Shown one piece after another: positions 9,601 through 18,454 of a stretch of DNA of 64,000 bases. Source of the stretch: an uncultured Marinicella sp. (GTDB taxonomy: Bacteria; Pseudomonadota; Gammaproteobacteria; Xanthomonadales; Marinicellaceae). Each line of letters starts with the position of its first letter. Positions within the stretch are counted from its first letter, which is position 1. The notes under the pieces are model-generated. The model was not told where the DNA came from and searched no databases. It saw only the letters and a program-made list of their open reading frames with translations. The position numbers were made by a program, and so were the translations under genes. The stretch lies in assembly GCA_947502595.1 (NCBI GenBank), contig CANNAM010000005.1:62001-126000 (forward strand), read 5' to 3'.

Positions 9601-10102
9601 CAAGGTAATAGCGATCACCAAATACTTGCTTCCATTGCAGCATGGCATCTACCGCTGAATCCAGTTTTTGATTGGCTATGTAATGACCTACATCACTGAA
9701 CATACTGTCGGCCAACACAATCAAACCCTGGTTGTGTTGCTGGACAAATTCTGCACTGACACATGGCTGATGTTGGTTGTTACGATGGTATTGTGCGTGA
9801 GAAATGATTTGACTCAGATTCAAATAACCTTGGTGGTTTTGGCATAACAAAGTTAACTCAAACACTTTATCAGGGTGGTCACTGTCAGTGACCCAAATAT
9901 CAGCACCGATTATGGGTTTGATGCCGGCTTTTCTGGCTGCATTAAAAAATTTAATCGCGGCAAACACATTGTTCATGTCGGTGATTGCCACAGCCGGCAT
10001 ATTCAAGTCTTTGATCTTCTGAATCAGCGGCCCAATTCTGATGGTTGAGTCTACAATAGCAAACTCAGTGTGTAGGTTTAAATGAATGAATTGATGCGCC
10101 AT
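6647..10102 (-). CDS. dnaE: DNA polymerase III alpha subunit
   Basis: The replicative polymerase catalytic subunit, 1151 residues from the chosen start. MAHQFIHLNLHTEF aligns with the N-terminal PHP domain of the family; an ATG-less 22-residue extension upstream would run into rnhB and is rejected. Motifs include GRGSGAGSLVAF and the catalytic acidic segment PDFDVDFC, followed by a helix-hairpin-helix region and a C-terminal OB fold. GGAG lies 11 bases before the ATG, inside the end of rnhB, and the two genes are 2 bp apart. It ends the long minus-strand essential-gene run at a bidirectional terminator. Confidence 0.98.
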   Translation of the reverse strand: MAHQFIHLNLHTEFAIVDSTIRIGPLIQKIKDLNMPAVAITDMNNVFAAIKFFNAARKAGIKPIIGADIWVTDSDHPDKVFELTLLCQNHQGYLNLSQIISHAQYHRNNQHQPCVSAEFVQQHNQGLIVLADSMFSDVGHYIANQKLDSAVDAMLQWKQVFGDRYYLAVAEIKRANEANINSAAIYMAAHQDVPIVASGRCRFLDEDDFNAHEARICINRGNVLADPKRPKDYTPEQYVKSTEEMSELFQRFPVLVENSYAIAQRCNLDFNFKDYYLPDFPIPAGQTIDSYFEQLCRNNLNKFLSTFGPDPDYTEQDYHDRLDHEIKVILDMGFPGYFLIVSDFIKWSKDNHIPVGPGRGSGAGSLVAFVLYITSLDPLKYELLFERFLNPERVSMPDFDVDFCMDRRDEVIAYVADKYGKEKVSQIITYGSMNAKAVIRDAGRVLGYPYPVVDGIAKLIPNDLGISLTESMQKAPELAALYEEDEEAQEVIDLSLKLEGLKRNVGKHAGGVVIAPSAISDFCPVYVEENSQSVVSQFDKDDVESIGLVKFDFLGLRTLTVIDWALQSIEKETGHKLDIETLPLDDKKTFTLLRSAKTTSVFQLESSGMQGLIGRLRPDRFEDIIALVALYRPGPLDSGMVDTYVKCKHGLETPNYMHDKLKDILQPTYGVILYQEQVMQIAQVLAGFTLGGADILRKAMGKKIAEVMEQQKQVFIDGATERGVDGQLAANIFSQIETFAGYGFNKSHSAAYALVSYQTAYLKAHYPVHFMAAVLSADMDNTEKVINQLFDIRSFKIAVKPPDVNESIYKFIAKDGAIIYGMGAIKGVGEGAIEELVVAREQGGQFKSFQDLCTRVNLRKVNKRTLEALIRAGAFDQLHPNRRQLLDGMEQVVKAADQMSKDRDSGQFDLFGNAAGNASYQSIPLPDVPEDADLERLLAEKTVTGTFLSDHPLRPATQWLGHVTTFELAKFHEMNIKKSKPKDYRVLGLVTGVRPGFRGKIKVRIVDQSGVFEFSLSEQNYYEYQPLLEANAMIMVEGTAGFKSFKGKDGKPDNEVFVTSVSHLYSIEEAVALYCDRICFVSKKHSNHLTDDINELLQKHGKGKAQLYVHYKNSEQKVNLKLSEQHKIRPSYSLLIEALSKASIQKVLTKN

Positions 10103-10104
10103 GT

Positions 10105-10671
10105 TCACAACAACTCCATTTGCAGCATGTGGCGTACCGGTGCAAATGATTTGCGGTGGTGGCAACAAGGGCCATTGGCTTGAATGGCTGCCAGATGCTG
10201 TTTGGTTCCATAGCCTTTGTGTTGGTCAAACCCATATTCTGGGTATGCCGCATGCATTTCAACCATCAGTTGATCACGTGCGCTCTTGGCCAGAATTGAT
10301 GCAGCACTGATAGCAGCTACTTTACCATCACCACCGACTATGGCCTCTGCTGTCACACTAAACTCAGGTGTTTTATTGCCATCTACCAAGATTTTTTGCG
10401 GCTTCACAGACAATGCCATAACCGCTTGTTGCATACCCAGCATGGTGGCTTGGAATATATTAATTTGATCAATTTTTTCTACAGGAATGTGCACCACAGA
10501 CCAAGCAAGTGCGTGTCTTTTTATCTCACCGACCAATGCCAATCTTTTGGTTTCGCTTAGTTTTTTTGAATCATCCAGACCATCAATGGTATGTTGCAAT
10601 ACCACTGCTGAAACAGTCACCGGTCCAGCCAAAGGACCACGCCCTGCTTCATCCACACCGGCAATCAACAT
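10105..10671 (-). CDS. rnhB: ribonuclease HII
   Basis: RNase HII cuts RNA in RNA-DNA hybrids and single ribonucleotides in DNA. The protein has 188 residues, normal for the family. The N-terminal AGVDEAGRGPLAGPV motif supplies the first catalytic Asp-Glu pair; the later ILVDGN, GGDGKVAAISAASILAK and HKGYGT segments are also typical. The start overlaps the lpxB stop by 7 bp and the stop lies 2 bp before dnaE, as in the conserved lpxB-rnhB-dnaE order of gammaproteobacteria. Confidence 0.97.
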   Translation of the reverse strand: MLIAGVDEAGRGPLAGPVTVSAVVLQHTIDGLDDSKKLSETKRLALVGEIKRHALAWSVVHIPVEKIDQINIFQATMLGMQQAVMALSVKPQKILVDGNKTPEFSVTAEAIVGGDGKVAAISAASILAKSARDQLMVEMHAAYPEYGFDQHKGYGTKQHLAAIQANGPCCHHRKSFAPVRHMLQMELL

Positions 10672-11807
10672 GACTTATCCATGAATGCCAACACGGCTTT
10701 GGCTGCTTGCTGTGGCTGCGCTGGTAATAAACTTTTATGCAAGATTGTGAATTTATGAATTAACTCCGCAGCATTGGGGTCTTGCATAACGCTGTTGCAA
10801 GCAGCGGCCAAATTTTCAACGGTTAAATCGTTTTGCATCACTTCTGGTACCATAAACCCTTGCTGTAAAACATTGGGCAGCGAATAGTAAGGCAATTGCA
10901 TCAGTTTAAATGTTTTTACCAACTGCCAAGTTAGTTTTGATATTTGGTATGCCACCACCATCGGGGTTTTACATAGCATTGACTCTAAAGCCACAGTGCC
11001 TGAACCCAGCAAGGCAAAGTCAGCTGCTTGTAACAGTGCCGAAGCATCATCAACCCACTCTATTGACAACTGTTGGTCATCTGCCAATGATTTGACCAAG
11101 TCTACTTTGGACTGACTGACGTTACAACTCATGACTACCCAGTCATCACCTAAGTTCAATTGCTTGATGGTGCTTGCAAAAATCGGCACCAAAGTTTTTA
11201 TTTCACGGTTGCGACTGCCAGGCAACAGCGCCAGTACTTGCTTCCCGGCTTTACCAATGGCTTGTTTGGCTTTTGATTTATCAACTTCAAGCGGTATCTT
11301 TTGCGCCAAAGGGTGACCAACAAATTTGGCGGCAATACTGGTTGGTTGATACAGTTCAACTTCAAAGGGAAATAAGGTCAACAAACAATCTATAAAATAT
11401 TGCATTTTAAAAACCCTTTTTGGCCGCCATGCCCACACCGACGGGCTGACGTAATGCACCACTGGAATGTTGTGTTGTTTTAAACTTTTAGCGATAGAAA
11501 AATTTAAATCTGGCGAATCAACACCAATAAAAACATCCGGTTTAAAATCAATAATCGTTTTAACTATTTGGCGTTTAACTTGAAGCAAGTGAGGCAAATC
11601 TTTTAACACTTCAACCAAACCCATCACCGAGAACACCTCATTGTCTCGTATGATATTGGCTGCGGTTGCTTTGATGTGTTTACCACCTACTGCAATGCAT
11701 TCGATTTCTGGATTGATTGCAAACAAATCTTGAATCAGGGACGCACCTATCATATCACTGGAAGCCTCGCCAGCCACCAATGCAATTTTAAACGGTTTGG
11801 TAGACAT
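10665..11807 (-). CDS. lpxB: lipid-A-disaccharide synthase
   Basis: LpxB joins UDP-2,3-diacylglucosamine and lipid X into the lipid A disaccharide at the inner membrane. The protein has 380 residues. The GT19 pattern is clear: AGEASSDMIGASL near the N-terminus, HYVSPSVWAWRPKR around 120-135, LLPGSRNREI, and GSGTVALES near the donor site. Start and lpxA stop share one base (TAATG), indicating coupling. The order lpxD-fabZ-lpxA-lpxB is conserved. Confidence 0.97.
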   Translation of the reverse strand: MSTKPFKIALVAGEASSDMIGASLIQDLFAINPEIECIAVGGKHIKATAANIIRDNEVFSVMGLVEVLKDLPHLLQVKRQIVKTIIDFKPDVFIGVDSPDLNFSIAKSLKQHNIPVVHYVSPSVWAWRPKRVFKMQYFIDCLLTLFPFEVELYQPTSIAAKFVGHPLAQKIPLEVDKSKAKQAIGKAGKQVLALLPGSRNREIKTLVPIFASTIKQLNLGDDWVVMSCNVSQSKVDLVKSLADDQQLSIEWVDDASALLQAADFALLGSGTVALESMLCKTPMVVAYQISKLTWQLVKTFKLMQLPYYSLPNVLQQGFMVPEVMQNDLTVENLAAACNSVMQDPNAAELIHKFTILHKSLLPAQPQQAAKAVLAFMDKSC

Positions 11808-12577
11808 TAACGTATGATGCTGCGTGATGACTTTTTAATGAAGTCCACCATGGTTTGTACGTCTGTAGAGTCTTTGGTCATTTGTTCCAATTCAGCCACT
11901 GCTTGATCTAACTTTAAATCAGATTTATACAGGACTCGGTAAGCGGTTTTAATGGCTGCAATGCGTTGTTTATCGAAACCTCGTCGTTTCAACCCTTCAA
12001 AATTAATCGCCCTGGGTTTGGCCGGGTTGCCTTGGCCCATTACGAATGGTGGCAAGTCTTTTTGAAAGCCAGAATCCATCGCTGCAAAAGCGTGCGATCC
12101 AACGCGACAGAATTGGTGCAACTTAGTGAAGCCACCTAGGATGGCAAAATCGCCCACATGTACATGTCCTGCCAATGAAGTGCAATTGGCTAAGATGGTG
12201 TGATCTCCTAAAATACAATCGTGGGCTATGTGAACATAAGCCATGATCCAGTTGTCATTGCCTACTTGGGTCAAGCCTTCATCTTCTACTGTGCCACGGT
12301 TGATGGTGACATATTCACGGATGGTATTGTTATCACCTATGATTAGTCGAGTCGGCTCATCTGCATATTTTTTGTCTTGCGGGTCTTCACCAATCGAAGC
12401 GAATGGATAAATCTTATTGCCCTTGCCTATGGTTGTGTGGTTGGCCACAACCACATGTGATTTAAGCTCACAACCATCACCAATTACGGTATCAGCGGCA
12501 ACGATACAATAAGGTCCAATGCTTACATTTTCACCTATTTGTGCTTGAGGATCTATGATGGCAGTTGGGTGAATCAT
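11807..12577 (-). CDS. lpxA: UDP-N-acetylglucosamine acyltransferase
   Basis: LpxA adds a 3-hydroxyacyl chain from ACP to the 3-OH of UDP-GlcNAc, the first step of lipid A synthesis. The protein has 256 residues. It consists of hexapeptide repeats forming a left-handed beta helix, then a C-terminal helical part. The catalytic histidine lies in AYVHIAHDC. The ATG overlaps the fabZ stop (ATGA). Confidence 0.97.
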   Translation of the reverse strand: MIHPTAIIDPQAQIGENVSIGPYCIVAADTVIGDGCELKSHVVVANHTTIGKGNKIYPFASIGEDPQDKKYADEPTRLIIGDNNTIREYVTINRGTVEDEGLTQVGNDNWIMAYVHIAHDCILGDHTILANCTSLAGHVHVGDFAILGGFTKLHQFCRVGSHAFAAMDSGFQKDLPPFVMGQGNPAKPRAINFEGLKRRGFDKQRIAAIKTAYRVLYKSDLKLDQAVAELEQMTKDSTDVQTMVDFIKKSSRSIIR

Positions 12578-13026
12578 TTTGTTTTCTCAGCACACAATAA
12601 ATCGGCTTTAGCGACCACTTTTCCTGCCACTGAAGCTTTGCATTGGTATAGCGTCATGTTTTTGATGACTTTTTTAATCTGGCATTCAAATTCCAATGTG
12701 TCCCCAGGTACCACAATTTGGGTGAATTTTGCATTGTCTACTTTGACCAAATAAAACAACGCATCATTGGCCAAGCCATCACGAGATAATTGTGTCAGAA
12801 CACCAGCTGCTTGGGCCATGGCTTCAATTACCATAACACCGGGCATCACTGGATGGTCAGGAAAATGACCTTGAAACTGGGGTTCGTTGAATGTGATGTT
12901 TTTAACTGCTTTGATCCACTCGCCAGGGGCATAATCCAACACCTTATCGACCAATAAGAATGGATAACGGTGTGGAATCAGCTGCATGATTCTTTCTATG
13001 CCAATGCTGTTATCTTGATCAGTCAT
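12574..13026 (-). CDS. fabZ: 3-hydroxyacyl-ACP dehydratase
   Basis: FabZ dehydrates 3-hydroxyacyl-ACP in fatty acid elongation and competes with LpxA and LpxD for the same substrate pool, which explains their linkage. The 150-residue hot-dog protein carries the catalytic GHFPDHPVMPGV motif with His and the later VMVIEAMAQ segment with the active-site Glu. It overlaps lpxD by 8 bp and lpxA by 4 bp. Confidence 0.97.
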   Translation of the reverse strand: MTDQDNSIGIERIMQLIPHRYPFLLVDKVLDYAPGEWIKAVKNITFNEPQFQGHFPDHPVMPGVMVIEAMAQAAGVLTQLSRDGLANDALFYLVKVDNAKFTQIVVPGDTLEFECQIKKVIKNMTLYQCKASVAGKVVAKADLLCAEKTK

Positions 13027-14044
13027 TTAATTTTTTCTCCAATTGATTTACTTTGCGCGCAATATGATCCAGTTGTCTTGTTCGCACTGCATTTTTTCGC
13101 CACTGTTTTGTCGGCTGCAACGGTGATGCTGAACTGTATGAGCCAGGTTCTTTGATTGAATGTGTCACCAAAGCCATGGCTTGTATAGTGACTTGGTCAC
13201 AAATACTGATGTGCCCGACTATGCCAACACCTCCACCGATAAAACAGTGGCTGCCTATTTGGGTAGAGCCTGCTACTGCTGTACATCCCGCAATCACTGT
13301 GTGGTCGCCAATTTCAACGTTGTGACCAATTTGAATTTGATTGTCTAAACGCACGTCATTGCCCAAAACAGTGTTTTCAATGGCTCCGCAATCGATGGTT
13401 GTATTGGCACCAACTTCGCAATCATCGCCTATTACAACCACGCCGGTTTGAGGTATTTTAACCCATCCAGAATCACTTTTAGCCAGACCGAAGCCATCTG
13501 CGCCAATAACCGCGCCAGGGTGAACAATCACTCGGTCACCCAACTCACAGCCCGCTTCAATGATGACTCCAGATTTAATTTGGCAGTGTTGGCCAACTTT
13601 TACATTTTCGCCAATAACGACATGCGATTCAACGGCAGTGTTTGCGCCAATAACTGCACCAGCACTGATCACTGATAATGGACCAACCTTAACCGGTGTG
13701 TGAAGTTGGGCTGATGTATCAACCACAGCACTTGGGTGAATTATTTCAAGTAACTTGCTGTTAGCCGACTGATCCTGTTGAAATAACTGTGCCACATAAG
13801 CAAATGTCACATAGGGCTGATCCGAAATTAATGCATTACCAGGATACTGCTCGGCCATTTCAGCAGTCAGTATCACGGCACCTGCTTGACTCTCAGCTAA
13901 ATACTTTGTGTAATTGGGGTTGGCCAAAAAGCTGATTTGTTTACCGGTGGCATTTTGAATGGTAGCCACAGCATGTAATTCAGTGTCACCGTTACCTTGA
14001 AATGTCAGATGTTGCGATTGGGCCAGCTCAGCTAAAGTTCTCAT
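13019..14044 (-). CDS. lpxD: UDP-3-O-acylglucosamine N-acyltransferase
   Basis: LpxD adds the second 3-hydroxyacyl chain, to the amino group, in lipid A synthesis. The protein has 341 residues: an N-terminal uridine-binding domain (about 1-100), then many hexapeptide repeats, and a C-terminal helix (RKVNQLEKKL). The catalytic His lies in the QIGHNVEIGDH region. It begins 9 bp after skp and overlaps fabZ by 8 bp. Confidence 0.97.
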   Translation of the reverse strand: MRTLAELAQSQHLTFQGNGDTELHAVATIQNATGKQISFLANPNYTKYLAESQAGAVILTAEMAEQYPGNALISDQPYVTFAYVAQLFQQDQSANSKLLEIIHPSAVVDTSAQLHTPVKVGPLSVISAGAVIGANTAVESHVVIGENVKVGQHCQIKSGVIIEAGCELGDRVIVHPGAVIGADGFGLAKSDSGWVKIPQTGVVVIGDDCEVGANTTIDCGAIENTVLGNDVRLDNQIQIGHNVEIGDHTVIAGCTAVAGSTQIGSHCFIGGGVGIVGHISICDQVTIQAMALVTHSIKEPGSYSSASPLQPTKQWRKNAVRTRQLDHIARKVNQLEKKLND

Positions 14045-14053
14045 CGGCTGACT

Positions 14054-14572
14054 CTATTGACCTGATGAATAATCTGACCGAAGTTGTTGCAAAATTTCAT
14101 CGGTGATGTCAATTTTTTCATTGGCATATAAAATAGCATTAATCAAAATGGCGTCATAACCATTCTTAACAGCATATTCAGCCACCACAGACTTGATTTG
14201 ATTTTGCACATCATCAACCAACTGTGAGTTTCTGATGGTGATGGCGTCCTTCATGTCCTCTTTGGCTCGTCTGACTTGGCGTTCTAAGATTCTCGCCCTT
14301 TCTTGCAGTTCCAATAATTTATCCGGGGTCATGAAATTACCTTCTTTACTGATGGTATCCTCAAGCGTTTGGAGGTCGGATTCTTGTTCTGATATGCGGT
14401 TATTTTGTTCTTCAAACTCAACTGTTAAGGTCTGGTTTGCCGCAAGGATTTGCGGCGACTGATTGATCAAAGCATTCATGTCCACATAGCCAATTTTACC
14501 TTCAGCATCAACGTCACTGCTTAGCAGCAGCAGGCTGAAAATAAAATAAACTATGGGCCAATGTTTCAACAT
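14054..14572 (-). CDS. skp: Skp/OmpH periplasmic chaperone
   Basis: Skp holds unfolded outer-membrane proteins in the periplasm for the BAM complex. From the ATG at 14572 the protein has 172 residues. It has a signal peptide, the beta strand GKIGYVDMNALI, a long charged coiled coil (about 50-130, the chaperone tentacles) and a C-terminal strand-helix part. A TTG seven codons upstream is possible but would place the signal peptide internally. It starts 4 bp after bamA, the usual neighbour. Confidence 0.93.
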   Translation of the reverse strand: MLKHWPIVYFIFSLLLLSSDVDAEGKIGYVDMNALINQSPQILAANQTLTVEFEEQNNRISEQESDLQTLEDTISKEGNFMTPDKLLELQERARILERQVRRAKEDMKDAITIRNSQLVDDVQNQIKSVVAEYAVKNGYDAILINAILYANEKIDITDEILQQLRSDYSSGQ

Positions 14573-14576
14573 ATGA

Positions 14577-17048
14577 TCAGAAAGTATTACCAAACGTGAA
14601 TTGCAATCTTTCGGTACGGTCTAGCTTGTCTTTATTGAAAGGAAATGCATAAGATATTACGATTGGTCCAACCGGTGCTTGCCACCTTACTGCAAAACCA
14701 GTTGACATTCTTAGCTCTCTGGCCTCAAATGAATCAACATCATCAAACACATTACCTACATCAAAGAACCATGCCAGGCGTGCAGCATTGCTCGATTCCT
14801 TCGCAAATGGCGTAGGAAAAACGACCTCAGCAGAACCGATTACTTTAAACGAACCACCTATGGGATCACCTGATCTTGAAGTGGTTGGAATGTTACTTTC
14901 AGTTTCTAAAGCGCCACCAACTAATGATTTTGGCCCCAGTGTATTGTCATCATAACCTCTGACAGAACTCACACCACCGGCAAAAAAGTTCTCAAAAAAT
15001 GGCAAGCCTGACGTGTCACCATAACCTGCGCCATAACCCACTTCGCCTCGCAAGGAAAGCACCAACTTGTCAGTTAATGGAAAAAGTATATTTTCTTTGA
15101 AGTTGATCTTATAAAATTCAGCTGTACTGCTGGGCAATGAAGCTTCAAAACCAATTGAATGGTACGCACCTCTGGTTGGATTAAAATACCTGTTACGACT
15201 GTCTCTGGCCCATCTGGCCTGTGCTTTATACAGTGAAAATGCCCGCCTGTATTGGAATGGTGTTTGAATCAATTCACCTTCCACTCCAGTTGCAGGTGGT
15301 ATGACACCATCGGTGTAACATTGACTGGTTAATTCTGAGAGCTCTGCATCATCCTCGGGTCTTTCTATGCTGCGGCATACATACGCATAACCACCTAAAT
15401 CAAGTAAACCATCAACAATAGCTTGTGCGGTTATGCCTTGATTGGCTCGCAGTGAAATTCTCTCATAAGACAGGTTGGTATAAATCCGATCAAACTCAGT
15501 AATGGGGAAACTGGCTTGCACACCCAAACTGCCATTAGTCGAATTGTATTGTGCAATATTGGCATCTCCCTGATTAATGTTGGTAAAATTTAAGCTGTAG
15601 CCTAATGAAATTCCGTCATCAGTAAAGTAAGGGTCCTCATACAATAGGTTCAGCCTTTTATAAAAATCAGAAGTGTTTACCGCTACCGATAGTGTGTTTC
15701 CAGTACCCAACAAATTTTGTAATGATACACTGGTCGAAAAATTCAAACCACTGAGTTGGGAATAACCTAGGCCAAATGTAAATTGACCAGAGTTACGTTC
15801 TTTCACCGTTACATTGATATCAATTTGATCATCAGTTCCCGATACTTGTTCAGTATCGACTTGAACTTCCTCGAAATAAGGTTTTTGTTGCAACCTTAAT
15901 TTAGATCGATCCACCAATGCCTGTGAAAACCATGCACCTTCAAATTGGCGCATTTCTCGGCGTAAAATTTCATCTTTGGTTTTGGTGTTACCGATAAAAT
16001 TAATCCGACGCACATATACTTTTTTACCAGGTAACACGAAATACGTTACATCAACAGTGTTTTCGTTCTCGTTAACTGACGTCACGGGCTGAACTTCGGC
16101 AAAAGCGTAACCTCGATTAGCCAAAACAGCTTTTAAGGTGTTGTTGGTCATTTCGATTTGGTTCTGAGCAAAAGTTTGGCCTTCTTTGGTAATCATGTAC
16201 TTTTGCATAATGCTTTTATCAAAAATAAGATTCCCAGTAATGTCCTGTTTACCAAACTTAAATTGGTCACCTTCTTGAATGTTGGCAGTTAAATATATGT
16301 CTTTTTTATCGCTGCTGATAGTAACTTGTACCGATTCAACCTCTGCATTAACGTATCCGCGATCCAGGTAATAAGACTTCAATTTTTCCAAATCACCATT
16401 TAATTTTTCTTTAGAATACTGGTCATCTTGAGAGTACCATGACAGCCAGTTGGTGGTGCCTGACTCAAAAGCATCGATCAATTCTTCATCAGTAAATACA
16501 GTATTACCTACAATTTTGATGTGTTTGATTTTGGCTGATTTACCTTCGTCAATATTGATGTTTATCAACACCCGATTTCTGTCTAACTCTCTGACATTGG
16601 TGTCTACCTTGACATTATATTTACCGCGAGAAAAAAACTGTTGAACCAATTCATTTTTAACTTTTTCTAACTGTAATTTATCAAAAACCTCTCCTTCAGC
16701 CAAACCAATGCTGTTCAAGCCTTGCATCAACTCTTCGGTTTTGATGCTTTTATTACCATCAATGCTGATGGTCGCAATGGCTGGTCGCTCTTGAACTTTA
16801 ATGATCAGAATATCATCTTCTTTAAGCATTTTCACATCATGGAAATACCCAGTTCTGAAAACACTCTTAATACCAGCTCTGATAATTTCGGCATCGACCA
16901 CATCACCACGTTCAATTGGTAAATAAGAAAAAATAGTACCATGAGAAATTCTATCTGCCCCGATAATCCTGATATCACTGACAGTAAAAGAGTCCATTGC
17001 TTTTGTGTTGAAAGACAAAAGCACCAAAAGTAAGATTAAATTTCGCAT
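14577..17048 (-). CDS. bamA: outer membrane protein assembly factor BamA
   Basis: The Omp85 protein that folds and inserts outer-membrane beta barrels. The 823 residues begin with a signal peptide (about 1-17), then five POTRA domains to about residue 420 and a 16-strand barrel. The conserved GGVSSVRGYDDN loop carries the VRGF/Y motif, and the last residue is Phe as expected. Two cysteines in a predicted external loop (the YVCRS and TSQCYTD segments) could form a disulphide. It sits between rseP (29 bp gap) and skp. Confidence 0.97.
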   Translation of the reverse strand: MRNLILLLVLLSFNTKAMDSFTVSDIRIIGADRISHGTIFSYLPIERGDVVDAEIIRAGIKSVFRTGYFHDVKMLKEDDILIIKVQERPAIATISIDGNKSIKTEELMQGLNSIGLAEGEVFDKLQLEKVKNELVQQFFSRGKYNVKVDTNVRELDRNRVLININIDEGKSAKIKHIKIVGNTVFTDEELIDAFESGTTNWLSWYSQDDQYSKEKLNGDLEKLKSYYLDRGYVNAEVESVQVTISSDKKDIYLTANIQEGDQFKFGKQDITGNLIFDKSIMQKYMITKEGQTFAQNQIEMTNNTLKAVLANRGYAFAEVQPVTSVNENENTVDVTYFVLPGKKVYVRRINFIGNTKTKDEILRREMRQFEGAWFSQALVDRSKLRLQQKPYFEEVQVDTEQVSGTDDQIDINVTVKERNSGQFTFGLGYSQLSGLNFSTSVSLQNLLGTGNTLSVAVNTSDFYKRLNLLYEDPYFTDDGISLGYSLNFTNINQGDANIAQYNSTNGSLGVQASFPITEFDRIYTNLSYERISLRANQGITAQAIVDGLLDLGGYAYVCRSIERPEDDAELSELTSQCYTDGVIPPATGVEGELIQTPFQYRRAFSLYKAQARWARDSRNRYFNPTRGAYHSIGFEASLPSSTAEFYKINFKENILFPLTDKLVLSLRGEVGYGAGYGDTSGLPFFENFFAGGVSSVRGYDDNTLGPKSLVGGALETESNIPTTSRSGDPIGGSFKVIGSAEVVFPTPFAKESSNAARLAWFFDVGNVFDDVDSFEARELRMSTGFAVRWQAPVGPIVISYAFPFNKDKLDRTERLQFTFGNTF

Positions 17049-17077
17049 ATTTAGTTGATTATTATTTTTCCTGTATT

Positions 17078-18451
17078 TTAAGACACTGACCTTAAAATGT
17101 CGTTATAAAAAGCTAAAGTCATCAAACAAATTAACATAAACATGCCGATAAATTGAGCTTTCATCTCAAATTGTTCACTTAATGGCGAACCTTTAATTTT
17201 TTCAATGGTTAAAAACAACATTTGACCACCATCTAGCATGGGAACAGGCATCAGGTTAATGATTCCCAAACTCAGGCTCACTAAAGCCAAAAAAGACAGG
17301 TACCAAGAAAACCCTCTGGCAGCAGAATCATTGGCTACTTGAGCAATGGTTATTGGCCCTGATAGGTTTTTAACTGAGGCTTTACCTGTCACTAATTTCC
17401 ACATCATTTCCAGTGATTTGCTGGTGATCTTGCCCATTTGCATTGCCGCTTGCGGTATCGACTCTATCGGCCCATACGACAAGGAAAAAAGTAAATTATT
17501 AAAATAAGCTTTATCTGCATCACTCGGTTGGTCAGGCCTGATACCCAGCACCTTTCTTTCAGGATTATCCGGGTCTACTGCCAAAGCTGGTACAGTGATC
17601 GACTGTGGACGCTGATTTCGAATAAAATCTACTTGAATAGGGCCTTGCTTTAGTTTACTGATAACGGTCACCACATCATACCAGTCAGCAACTGATTGGC
17701 CGTTAATTTGAATGATTTCATCACCCGCTTGCAAACCCGCTTTGGCAGCCGGTAAGCCAGCATCCAATTCAGCCATACGCGCAGCCAGTGGTACGCGGTA
17801 AGGCTTGAGCCCAATGTGCTCGATCAATTGTTCTTCACTCACCTCTTCAGACAACGTCGATAACTGCAGTACTCGGTTTGTCAAAGTTCCTGACCCCGTT
17901 TCAACCATTACATCGATATCACGCCTGTCTATACCTGCTGTGATTAAACTCAGCGAGACATCTGACCAAGTTCTGATGACTTGGCCATCAATTTCTTTGA
18001 GCTGGTCTTTGTGCATAAAACCTGCTTGGGCCATCAGCTTAACCGGCTCACCTAAGGTGGGTTGTATTTCATCCTTACCCACCACAAACATCAACCAATA
18101 CAGCATAAATGCCAATATAAAATTGAACGCTGGACCCGCGAACATGATCAACATTTTCTGCCAATATGGCTTGTGGTTATAGGTGTATTGCAGCTCCTCC
18201 GCTGCCACATCACAGTCACGCACATCCAACAGCTTGACATACCCACCCAAAGGAATCGGAGCAACCGCAATTTCAGTGCCTTGTCGATCAAAACGAGACC
18301 ATATGGGCTTACCAAAGCCTACACAAAAACGCAAAACTTTGACTTTGAACAAACGCGCCACCCAAAAGTGACCTAGCTCATGGAAGGTGACCAAAACACC
18401 CAAGGTAATTATCAGCCAAAATACACTGCCTAATATCGTCGTTAACATCAT
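17078..18451 (-). CDS. rseP: RseP site-2 intramembrane protease
   Basis: An inner-membrane zinc metalloprotease that cuts anti-sigma factor in the envelope stress response and clears signal peptides. The protein has 457 residues. HELGH (24-28) in the first membrane helix binds zinc; NLMPVPMLDGGQM near the C-terminus supplies the third ligand. Two PDZ regions lie between. It is 3 bp from dxr and directly upstream of bamA, a typical arrangement. RseA was not seen in this window. Confidence 0.96.
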   Translation of the reverse strand: MMLTTILGSVFWLIITLGVLVTFHELGHFWVARLFKVKVLRFCVGFGKPIWSRFDRQGTEIAVAPIPLGGYVKLLDVRDCDVAAEELQYTYNHKPYWQKMLIMFAGPAFNFILAFMLYWLMFVVGKDEIQPTLGEPVKLMAQAGFMHKDQLKEIDGQVIRTWSDVSLSLITAGIDRRDIDVMVETGSGTLTNRVLQLSTLSEEVSEEQLIEHIGLKPYRVPLAARMAELDAGLPAAKAGLQAGDEIIQINGQSVADWYDVVTVISKLKQGPIQVDFIRNQRPQSITVPALAVDPDNPERKVLGIRPDQPSDADKAYFNNLLFSLSYGPIESIPQAAMQMGKITSKSLEMMWKLVTGKASVKNLSGPITIAQVANDSAARGFSWYLSFLALVSLSLGIINLMPVPMLDGGQMLFLTIEKIKGSPLSEQFEMKAQFIGMFMLICLMTLAFYNDILRSVS

Positions 18452-18454
18452 TTT

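Noticed and set aside
10103..10168. 22-codon N-terminal extension of dnaE
   Set aside because: It lies within rnhB and precedes the conserved DnaE N-terminus; ATG 10102 has a GGAG site.
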